Origin: Dysidea avara
Taxonomy: Eukaryota > Porifera > Demospongiae > Dictyoceratida > Dysideidae
DNA length: 64,000 nucleotides
Direction of reading: 5' to 3'
Assembly: GCF_963678975.1 (NCBI RefSeq)
Contig: NC_089273.1
Span: 8,680,614 to 8,744,613, forward strand
Under the pieces are notes generated by a model. That model worked only from the letters and a program-made list of their open reading frames with translations. It was not told the origin of the DNA and did not search any database. The translations under genes and the position numbers were made by a program. This document shows positions 30,701-42,700 of the stretch, in pieces. Position 1 is the stretch's first letter, and every line of letters starts with the position of its first letter.

Positions 30701-33700
30701 TACCTTTTCATCAACAATTTTAATATCATCTTGATGATCTTTTGATCTTCCAAAGTAATAAAGTTTAAATCTCTGAAAACAATTGTAGACTTGCTCAGGA
30801 TAATCTTCAACTTTAGAATCTGCAAACTTTTGTGTATCAGGTGTATAGTACTCCTTGTCCATTCTCTTTAGAAATAATTGACGAATAAAACCAATTTCTT
30901 CAATGTGCATTGTGAAATCAACCTGCCATAGAGTATGTGTATTACATTTATAGTGAATCTTAAAATTCTAATACATGCACAAGTCTTTACAGAGAGTTAT
31001 ATGGGTAATAATACTGAAATTACAATGGGAATTCATAAAAATACTAAATCCTTACAGTCACCTTTAATGATTACAACCCACATTATTAATCAGCCAGCTA
31101 ATTTGTAGGTTTACCAAGTAGCTATCTATAATCACTAAACTGTATAAACGACTTCTTGTAAATACCTTACAATGGTATAACTTTGATGTACTGTACACAT
31201 GAATACAAAAGGTAGCCAAAAAGCTGATTTCGGGACAACCTACTGCACATAATTTGGTTACAAAGATGAAATATGGAAATTTCAAAAATTATTCAATTAC
31301 TCCACCATTTTATTGTATACTATAATACTGTTTGTACATAGTATATTCCCATACTATTTTTGCTTGCATGATTAGTCACCAAACCTCAAGTGCCAATCGT
31401 GTTAAGTGTGCTTCATCTTGAATCCCTTTAATATCGTCAACAGCCAAACCGATCTGTAGGTGGTAGAAGAGCGACTAACCGGTTATAAATTCATAACAAA
31501 TATTTAGTTGTTTATGCACAGGGTGTATATGTACATGATACCAACAGTGTACTTAAATGATTGATTGAAGGGAAACTCCATCAGCATTAAAGCCATTCAA
31601 ACGTGCATTTTCACAACCCAAGAAATCAATACCAACCGTGATTATGTGCACTTTTATGGTAACTACACGAGAAATGACAAAGTTTGGTATTGCATGGCAA
31701 TTTAAGGAAGGATATGGTCTAAAATATTTATCCAATTGTATAACAGTATGGCTAGTGAGTAAACAGGTACTTCATGACAATAATGACAATGGTAACTCTC
31801 TGACTATCTACCTCGTCATGACGCATGGACAAAAGTTGTTGTGTTAATTACATACAACAGTATCTTGCTATCCTTTCATAGCAGTATGAGTGCATAATTG
31901 AAGTATGTTTTAGTAATATTATATCGTAAACTTAAATGACTTTATGATGTAAACAACACCAACAGAGCGTTCCTTTAAATAAATTAAGTTACATGTAATG
32001 TTTACTATTGTGAATGTGTAAACTGATTGGGTTCTTGATAAAAACTTTTTTCTTGGAGACAAAACAATGAAAATGTTTAGATACCTAAAATTCAAATCAT
32101 GATAAAATTTTTACAAGCTAAATGGTAAAACAATAATCACATTTCGCCTTAAAATCATCAGATAGTAGCTACATACCAGCATATTTGTCAACACAATTGG
32201 CATCATTATCACAAAGACAATCCATAAAAGGTATGTAGCTCCTGGATACAGTACTGCATCTGGTAGAGCATTGGGATCTGTTGAATTTCCTTGATCTGAG
32301 TCATCTCCAGTGTTGTGGAATAGATCATCAAAATCAAACTCTCCCATAGTCAACATCATAGTTTTCAGTATGGTGTTAGCTGGAGTTGAAAAGGCTGTCT
32401 TTGTATCCTGTGTGTATATACAAGGTTACAATTAATGAAAGTATTGTACACAATAAACACTAGGCCTGAGCCTATTATGCTCAAAATTTTACCTATTATT
32501 CCTTCCAGAATTTCCAATAATTAAATAAATGCAAGTTCAAACTTGTGTGGGCAATAATTATTTAGCCTAGTGGAGTTACACTAAAACTTGATGTTGGTGA
32601 GAATCACAGGTTACATCTGACAGCCTGTGATCTAGACCACACAGTTTAGGGACAGCTTGTACATGTTTATTGCCATTTTCTTCATATAAAATATGTTGAC
32701 CAATGGATTTATAAGGCTGTAGAATCACAGGCACAGGAAACAGTGCCAGCACATCAAAAGTGACAGAAGGATAACAGTAGAAATGATTTAGTGTAATAGC
32801 CTAGCCAACTCTTGGTGACATGATAAGTGTAAAAGCTGTACATTTTGTAAATCTTGATGTTTCTGAAATGCAAGTTCAATTACAGTATCACAAAAATGTG
32901 GACTTCGGGATTACAGGGTATGAAAAGGAGATAGCCAAGAAATTTACTATATTATGTAAATGCTGATAAATTGTCAAATTTATTTGTACTGACTACAATT
33001 TACAACTTTACTTACCGGACGGTAAAATAACATGTAAAATGTCAGCCCAAAAGAGATGACAAACAGTATTGGCAGTAGTATAATTCTCAATATTGTATTC
33101 ATAATGTGTATGAACATCAAAACATATACTCCAGTGAGAGGAAACTTCTTCAAAAACAACACCAAGTTTAACCAAGCAATCAACAGTGTGACAGCACCAA
33201 ACTCCCATTGCCAAGGATGAGGACATTGACAGTCATCTGCTAAACCAAATCCCACAAATGCTATTGCAGATGAATATAAGTACAATTCCATCCAATTTTC
33301 AACATCAAGGAAATAACGAAAATGTCTGTAATATATTTGGAAAGCCTCAACAGCAATCCTGATCATAGAAAATGTAACGATGAGAACAGCAGCACCAGTT
33401 AAAAATGCTTTCTTGCCATTTCCTGAGCACAATATGTGTGAATTATACACAAACATTGCAAAAAAAATTGTCACAAAATATTACACACATATATGTGACC
33501 TAATTTTAGAAAACTGGTCATTTAAATAGTACAAACAGTACACAACACCATTCAGATTTCTGTGAAAATTTTACTAACGTAGCTGTCAAGGTTGATACGT
33601 TTATAGGGTAGTAAGCCTGGTAATTTGCTACCAGCATCAAATCAATTCTATAGATTATATTATACAATCCTTTATCATAACCTTTAAAAGAAACATTTCG

Positions 33701-36700
33701 TAAAGTAAAGTCTTTACAAAACAAGATGTCTGTGTGTGTGTGTGTGGTCCTATAGCAAGCTTGTTTTGTGTTGGAATCACAAGAAGAGTCTTAAGCTAGC
33801 TGTTGACTGCAGTAGTCTATCAGAGGAGGGTTCCACACATACGTAGTAGGAAGCTATTCTAGTCTATGCATGTACGTATATTATATATAATGTGACGGCT
33901 TCAAATATGGTACAGAGACTTGCTGATAAATGCTATGTTTAAGATTTGCATGTAGGCCCTATGGTTTCACAAGTTATGGAATGGAGAACACAAGACTTTG
34001 TTAAGTGTGTGATCACAGTAAGCTATCTCCTGTATTTTGGAGCTGTGGGTAATACTTCTGAAGTTTATTTTAGTGTGGTTACCAGCATCATCCACAATAA
34101 TCTCTCACAGTACGCTATATAGCAGAATTCTCTTTGTACACCAAAGAGACAGGTGAGTACATGCAAATAGAACTTAAATTCATTATACACATTGCCTACG
34201 TATTTAAAAGGCACAATTGTGCAGCTTTAAAAAGCCATGAGCACTAAAAATATATTTACGTCTGTTTTCTTTGCTTTCACTTGCACGTGCACAATTGTGT
34301 TTGTATACTATAATGTATTTTTTAAAGGAAATATTTCCAACACACATACAACTTAATAGATTAGCATATAACACTCTGATCAAATGATTTACCTTGGCAA
34401 TGAGTATTGAATCCTGTGAGGGAAATCATAAAAGTAAAAAATGAACGTTGGCTTACACAAATATACATTTTAAAATAATTATTTTATTTCACACTTTCAT
34501 TAGTTTTTACATAATATGCAGTAAGTATTGTACACACTACAGTGTTCTTCATCTGTGATCTTCATGTCATTAAGTACAGTAGTGATGATAAATTAAAAGC
34601 AGTAGATCTAGAAGCCTACATACTGCATGCACTTTATTGAATTACAAATACACTCTCTATACAATTAATAGAAAAACAGTTAGTTTGACTCCCTTAAGAT
34701 CACATAGCTTTTGAATGACAGTACTAATTGAAAACATATTTGTCCTATAGTGCATCATAATGAATAATTGTGCATTTTGTTCTACAAACTTTGTACGATA
34801 GTACATGTGTTATTGTATATTGACCACACTGGGCCATTGTGTCCAATAAACTTTATCATTTGTACATGTATGCACTAAAGCATGCATTTATATTATAAGC
34901 AACCTAAGTCACAAATATTCTCTATGAAAAACCAAGCCTCACAGTAGTGAGTCCCATGGTCGAGACAAAACACAAAATCTCAAGTATGCTGTGAATACAG
35001 TAATGTATTCTTAAGTAGCATTGGTTGAGAAGCGTTCAATACTTTTTAGAATTCAGATCTTGGAAGTTGTACAAGCCCAACTTGTGTAGTAGAAAGCTGA
35101 CATTTATGAATTGTGTAACTGGGTGCCAAGTTGAAAAGGTTTTATTTCATGAATGGCAAAAGTTTCTAGGTCTGAGACTATTAATTTTGTTGAATTGCCC
35201 TAACAACACTTGACTGCTCTCATTGGCAGCACCATGTATATGCTAGCAATTTCAACATCTACATACAAAGGCCTGACCAACTCAATTTTTCCTCCTCTGG
35301 CCCTGCAATGGATGCATGTGTTATTGTACATGTCTAAACATACTATTGGGATTTGCCAAATGAAGCCATAAAATTTTTGTCACAACACTAAATTTCACCC
35401 TTAGTTCTTAGGAATTATACATCAAAAACAGCCTAAAACATATTCTATATCATTTTAATAGCCTTAGTTTGGCTGAACTAAGGCTATTTCTATTATCCAC
35501 AAAATGGAATTGCTAATGAAGACATGGAAATGTTGTCACCAGTTGTGGCACACATAGTTGGAAACATATAGAAGTAATTATGATTACATAAAAACACATT
35601 CACCAATAAAATTTAATTGATTGATTTGATTTATTATTTTATACTCACAACAATTGGCACAATGCCGTTCCTCCTTGTTGGAGTGATACAACAACAACAA
35701 CAACAACAACTAACTAAGCATACAAGAATATACAAGATAAGCACAAAGCAAGACAATAGCATACATTATACCACCCACACACATACAAGTACACAAATAA
35801 CACTGAATTACATAGCTGACAAAAAATGGCTTTTCGCACAGCCATGAAAATCTCTAAATGAATAAAGTTCTTTAATATCAGATGGCAAGGAATTCCACAA
35901 ATGAGTGGCTGTGTATCAAAAAAATCTTTGCGTAAATGTTAAAAAGTACACAAATTTTTTTGGAATTTCCAACTAGAGTAGGGACCATAGCACATCGATA
36001 AAAAGTACTGAAACAAGTTGAAGTAGTCCATGATATTAAATCACTGTAAAACAATAAGAAGTGTTATATCCCTACTGTGCTCAAGATACCATAACAGAAA
36101 TGCACAGTAGGGATATAACACTTCTTATTATTTTACAGTGATTTAATATCATGCACTACTCCAACTTGTTTCAGTACTTTTTATCGATGTGCTATGGTCC
36201 CTACTCTAGTTGAAAATTCAAATTTTTTTGTGTACTTGTTTGTTAACTTTTTTTGTAAATAATTTTATTATGACTGGTGAACCCACGCATACCACATCTG
36301 AAGAGGCACCGCGCCCCAGCTATATCAATTATCGTCTGAAAGTGAAGTATCCGTTACGCTTTATTGTCAGCTATGTTCAACCCGTTACACAGCATTTCGA
36401 ATCAAGAACTGTTCGAAAAGTAACTCTACAATCCACGCATACCAAAAGAAAGAAATCGTGCTGCGTGCCCCAATCATATTAATTATCGTCTGAAAAGTAA
36501 AGTATCCATTACGCTTTGCTGTCAGCTATGTTCAACCTGTTACACAGCAGTACGAATCAAGAACTGTTTGAAAAGCACCTCTGCAATCGAAATAACCATG
36601 ATGAAAAATACGGACAATTTCCGTTTCGAAGGGAAGCCATCACGTGCTCGCACCAAATCGACACCTTTCCCTGTCAGCAAAGCTGAATGGGACACAAAGG

Positions 36701-39700
36701 ATGACACTGGTAAGTCCATGAATAATGCATTGCATGTACTGCGGTATGCCAAAAGGCACCTGTCGGACCGAAGCGACGTCGAACAGTGAAAAAATCAAGC
36801 CCGTAGCCTTAGCCGTTATCGAGTTACGCTTGTCTGAAGGCATCAGTCAGTCAGTCACTCAGTCAGTAGAAAATTCCATTGAATAATTAAAAAAAAAATC
36901 TGTAGCAACTTGTTGAAAGTGTTTCGGGTCGATCTGAAAGCTTGTTTGGGCTTAGTTTTACCTCACCAATACTGCCTCATTGTTGTAAGTGAAAATCGAG
37001 GCTAGTTTTTGGGTGATATTATTTCGTGGGCCACGTCTACTCCTTTGTGGTCCCTACTATACAGTTACTATCGTACTGTATGATTATACCTGATTGTGTT
37101 GGAAAAATAAGGAGCAGTCCTAGTGTTGTAAATAGTTATGTTACCAAACTGAATTGGAGGGAGAAGCGGAATCCCTCTTGTGGAGTGGTACTGATGAAAC
37201 ATACAGTAGTACAAACAGAGTTAAAGTTGACAAGGTGAGGAAACTTCAACCAATGTAAACGATTGTAATATTCTGTAATATGGTCGTATTTGTGTAGATG
37301 ATAGATTAAATGAACAGCACGATTTTGTAACTGCTGTATTCAAGTCACATGACATTGAAGCATGGAGGGGCCCTACACAGGAAAAGCATAATACAAATGA
37401 GATGATACCAGTGAGTTCATTAAAAGCTTGATGATTTCATCTGGAAGTTAGTATCAAGACACATGGTAGGTGTGTCGTACGGCCCAAGAGGCTGGGGTGC
37501 TACACTGTGGGTATAATAACAGGAAGGAAAAAAATGTGATTTCCACACATATGTACCTCTGTGATCCGTTAACCATTTGGAACCAATTACCAAATGTAAG
37601 GAAATCGCCCCAACCATTTCCGAGATACAAACAGCCAAAATGTCAGTGTTTTTCTTCTACTTCTTGCACGTACACTTACAAAATATGCCATAAAATACAA
37701 AAATGAGCTCCAATCAAGCTGAAATTTGGTACACTTAAGGTTACGGGATAGTGAGCGACTGTCAAACAAAAATTTTATTACATAATTAAGGCGGGCTTGG
37801 TGTTGTTGTGTTTTGTATCAGCTGGTAACAGGCTTAAATTGTTGGGAGAATAATAGCGTGCTGACTGGACAGTTACAAGGTACAAGAAAACACACGTAAC
37901 AGTACAAGATGACATAGAAACAACACACTTAGCAACTGGTGCACCTGTAAGCGCATGCGTAGTTTTGCTGACTAATGGCGATATTTTCCTGAACCAAAAA
38001 TCAGTACTGTCAAACTAGTTGTTAACATTTTGTATAAACAGACTACTAGTCTGGCTTCTTGTCTAGGTCCTGACGGAGCCATTTGTTAGAAATAATGTTT
38101 CTAGTGCTTGTGATATCAATTTAAAAATTAATTTTGTGACCAGTGTCTTGCTTTAGGCCATATTGTAGTCATATTTCAGCAACTATACACATTATTCACA
38201 AATTCTCTTGTCAGTCCCTCACAAGTGATGTTCTTCAAACCTTAGAATTGTTAGTAAGTTCTCATGGTTCTTCATTGGTCTGATTTTTGGTTCACAGTTT
38301 TCACTGTTTGGCATGGGGACAACTCATGTTTCCATAACAACATTTGAATTCCATGTCGATTTATGAGAAGTTAAGAATGCATAAATATTTGATAACAATG
38401 CATTAAGAAAAATCAAACCCCTAATCATGAAAAATGATCGATAGTGTACATGTGGGGTTTACAGTATCCCGTAACCTTAAAGGGGTCATTAATACAAATC
38501 TCATGCACCAATATTTACATATGTGACTGAATTTGACAAAACAAGGCTTCGACGCACAAAGCTTTGTTAGGAGATATGGCGATTTTAAGGAATCATTGTG
38601 TAATAACTTCCCAGTGCCTACAGCTGTGCAAACAAAATTTGCACCAATTGTTCATCTGTTCACTAGCTATCACTGAGTGGGTGTATAGATTTCTGATACC
38701 CAAAATTTGCCCTGTTTTGAGCAGCTTTTTTCGAGCGGGTAATAATATCACAGATGGTAGTAATAGGGTGGGAGGGTGGGGGTGGACGGTGGTCTTAATA
38801 TATGGGTATAAAATGGAGTAAGAAGACGATTGGAATCCAGAGGCCAAGTTTGGGCTCTCCATGGCCCTACATGGCCCTCAAATTACTCCAAATTGACTGA
38901 GAACACTATTGGCGAGCTCTCTGTGAAGTCCCAGCTCACTACACACCATTATCACAAAGCCATGGCCATTTAATGGTGCCAATCTCACACTCGTGGCTTT
39001 GACAGGGTCGGAAGAAAGCTGCTGCAGAAACCAGACTTGTCAGTGCTGAAGGAAGTACAGTGTGAAATATGATAGTGTATTAGACCAGCAATCCATTTCT
39101 GGTAAAATCGTAGGTTTGATTTTGTTTGTGTGGAAGCCTTGTTATGTGAAATCCGGTCACATATATTGATGCTTTAGTATGTTCGCGTTGAGCTGAATCC
39201 TCAAAAACATTTAATAACTTATGGATGCAATTGCACATGATCTTGAAATTTGGCTCATTTGTAGTACTGCTTGACCCGCTAAAAACATTTCAAAATCTTT
39301 TTGTTCAAATGTTTGACATAATATTTATGGCCAATCAAAATTTTCACAATACATTTCCTATGGGGAAGCCATATAAGTACAGTGTTCATTACAGCCCTTT
39401 CCCGAACTTGAAATGGAACATGTCTGTTGTTGACACCTTTGCTGTTACCAATAATCATCTGGTTGGCTGAAATGATAACTCTGTTGAGAAAAAAATCCAA
39501 TTTTAATTTTTAGCTGTTTTTCAGGATTCAGCTCAATGTGAACATACTATAATCTGATCAAGTTTCACTAGTTATGACCAATTATTTGCATAAAAATAAG
39601 GTCAAACTTTTGTCATGCCTACAGTTTGAGAAATCAGTTAAAATTGGTTTGTAGTTAGATTAACTATCATGGGAGTGCCATTTAGTGGTTTGAAAGAAAT

Positions 39701-42700
39701 TAAGATTACAACCACAAAGATACAACACAAAAACCAACAGTGTGTATATTACAATCATATGATTTTGTTAATAACATTAGTTGCCATGCCTACTAGGTAA
39801 ACCGCTTATAGGAATGAGTTAAAATCGATATATAGGTGGACTAATTATTGTAGAATAATTTCCAGTGGTTTAGAAGAATTCACTGAATTATACTGTAAAA
39901 CCAACTACATGTAACAAAGGTTCAATTGAGATACTCTAATAGTGCAGTCACCTTATTAGAACATTCAGTAAGTAGCAAGTCATCTTACAGAGAGTGCAGC
40001 TACAAACAAGCCACTTATTTCTTGTGGTGAGATCAGCTAAAAACAAATTACCCGGTAAAGAGTTCAGCTACATTTCAAGTCACCCTGTACAGAGATCAGC
40101 TGGCAACAGAGTTCAGCTACAGTTCAGTTATGTAACTTTAATTAATTCAGTTCTAAATGTACAGACATTATTAATTACACACAAAGCTACACACAAATAA
40201 TTCAGTCTCTTGTTCAACAAATTCCTGTAGTAGATAAATAAAACAAGTTAAAAGGAAACCCTAAAGACAGCTCATATGGCCAAGCTTTGTGGTTTGCAAT
40301 TACAATAAGAAGTGACATCTAAACCCAGGCCTTCATCTAAGAAAAAACTAAAAGGGTGGGAGTACAGTTTTATCAAAGTAAGGAGGTGATAGAAAGAGAT
40401 TGTCTAATTTCAGTATGGCCATTAAAAATGACAGCCACAAGTCTTCTGGATATTATAGTAAATTCACGCTTATGATATAAGTGCTTATTAGGAGGCGGTG
40501 GCTATTGTGAAGTGGCGACTTTTGAGTAGCCCCTTGAAAGTTAGTGTATGCAAGCCAAAGCATATTAACACCCTTCTTGTAAATTTAAGGGAAGCCTGTG
40601 GACTTGTGGCTGTCATTTTTGATGGCCCTTATTGGAGTTAGACACTTACTCTTTTTACTCTTGGAAGTAGTGTAAGTATCACTGTATGTGATGTGCTTAC
40701 TATTATGAGCATGGCATCTAGGGGTCATGTCCACTAGACTGTCAGATTGCTTCTGGTGCATTCTCAGGTACCTGAAAATGTGACATGTCACTCCAGCTTT
40801 TAAACTCTCTTGGATCACTTCTGGCGCATTCTGAGGTACTTAAGAATAACATACCACTCCAGAAAACCTTTGTACTTTTAACTCTTGGAAATTGCTTCTG
40901 GCGCATTCTCATGTATCTGAGAATTACAGAAAATTTTGTTATTTTAGGCTCTTGTAGATTGTCTCTGGTGCATCCTGAGGTACTTTCAATTAAACTGTTG
41001 CTTAAAATTTAAGGAGGAGGGGACAGCCCCCTCTAAATGAGACCCTGCTAAATCAAAACAGCCAAGCTGCAAAAAGGTGAGCTCTCAAAAAAAATCTGGG
41101 TGAAAAACGTTGTGAAACAAAAGTGGGAACCAAGACACGGCTGTGATGGTAGGTTGATGGAAAAAATTTTAACAATGACAATTCAAGGGAATTTTGTGCC
41201 AAATCCTACAAATTCACATGAATTATCATTATTGAACCTACCATTACAGCCTTTTCTTGGCCACCATTTTTGATTTTACATCTTACGTATTTCATCTGGC
41301 CTTTTTGGGGGGCTGCATCCTTTTTCTATAGCTAGGTTTAGATTGTCATTACACAATGTTATACACAAACGTACGCACATCATTGAAATTACCATATATA
41401 TTGAACGTACCTCGAGGCATGCCTACAAAAGGATATAAAATAGGTGCAATATCATAATAATAATCACACACCTTCAGTACTTGTATTAATATGTTACCAA
41501 ACATGGGCATGTATAAATTTTTTGCACAATCCACATGTGACCAACCAACTTAGCATTTGTGACTGTCTCAGCAAAAACCCGACTTGTTCATGCATTTTGA
41601 AAAACAAAAAACAAAAAAAAAATATTTGTAAAATTATGCATGATACAAAGAAATTATATGCCCAGGATATTACTCCAAGAAGGACACAAATCAATTAAAA
41701 CTATGCACCATCTTATTTGCTTGCTCATGGAAAGTTTGAAATCTTTGTTTCGTTTCTGTAGCCCCAACAGTATGTGTGTGTGTCATGTGCACTTGTTTAC
41801 AATGTGGTAAGCAAAACAAGATCCTCATCATTTCTTAAATTAAACCGCCTTTATACACATATGCGTAAGTCACTACAGGGCTAACACTATAATATGTTGG
41901 GTGAGTTTCTAATCCATGGCCAGGTGAACATTTGAAGTCAAATTCCAATGTTGTATACTAATGAGAATGGAAGTTATGGCTGTGAATGTAAAGGCCTGTA
42001 GTTTATTTTCAGTATAGTTGCTATACAAATCATATGCCTTGCTCTTCCTACTTTCTAGTGCTATAATTCCAAAACTACTCACTACAGAAGGCCGAAACCG
42101 TGATGATCCATTCCTTGGACACTGCAGATAATGCTGAAAAAAAAATCTGGTGTTGTGTGAACACATTTTTGCTGAGACAGTCACATTTACTTAACCATGC
42201 CATAATGTTTAACCACACAATTTTCATCCCTTATAAACTATTAAATTTATGGACTAACCGTTTGTAATAGTTTATGTGGTGTAGTTAAAGCTGACAAGCC
42301 CATTAACGCACAATTCTCACACAACTCTTAGCACAATATAATATTATGTATAGAAACATAATAGGAACTAACATTCTTCGGTCTTTGGGTTTTGAAGTGA
42401 CAAGGTAAAACCAGTCAAGAAACCAAGAAATAACAAGTAGCTGATAAGGTTGATGTAATATATGAATATTCCATATGACCTCCACTTGTAGGTTAGTAGT
42501 TGAGTTGCAAGAGGATGATTGAGTAGTTCAATCCGTTTGTTGTCAATCTAGAGGTATGCAGTCACATGAAAATGCAATACATGTACATAAGTGTACACAT
42601 AGATGTATATTAAGCGTATAAATATAATATTATTTAATATGAACATGTGCTATTGCACTTCTTTACTTCTATCAAAACATAATAGAAATGTGAACTGAAT

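Larger units (their letters stand above)
27763..30703 (-). other. TRPA intron 17
   Basis: A 2.9 kb intron. It contains two hAT-like GGCGGATC-ended elements (28269-28754 and 29445-29930), a LINE ORF2 relic (29212-29337), a run of about 14 C residues near 29490 and reverse copies of the CTATTAGAGT motif near 28486 and 28525. No additional exon is needed: phases are 0 on both sides. Confidence 0.6.
33423..41410 (-). other. TRPA intron 13 (8 kb), repeat-filled
   Basis: The largest intron of the gene. It contains a (TG)n run near 33728, a (CAA)n run near 35691, a minus-strand LINE relic (35808-35945), the large palindrome (35947-36234), a CAGT-bearing repeat copy (36281-37045), copies of the CGGCCCAAGA family, a 640-bp mariner-like MITE (38522-39161), a minisatellite (39985-40125) and a 70-bp tandem array (40740-40990). 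No further exon was recognised; the split-codon phases on both sides are satisfied. Confidence 0.6.

Noticed and set aside
41909-42184. A 91-codon minus-strand open frame between TRPA exons 12 and 13
   Set aside because: Sequence is shared with a repeat at 43.0-43.3 kb, so it is repeat-derived rather than an exon.
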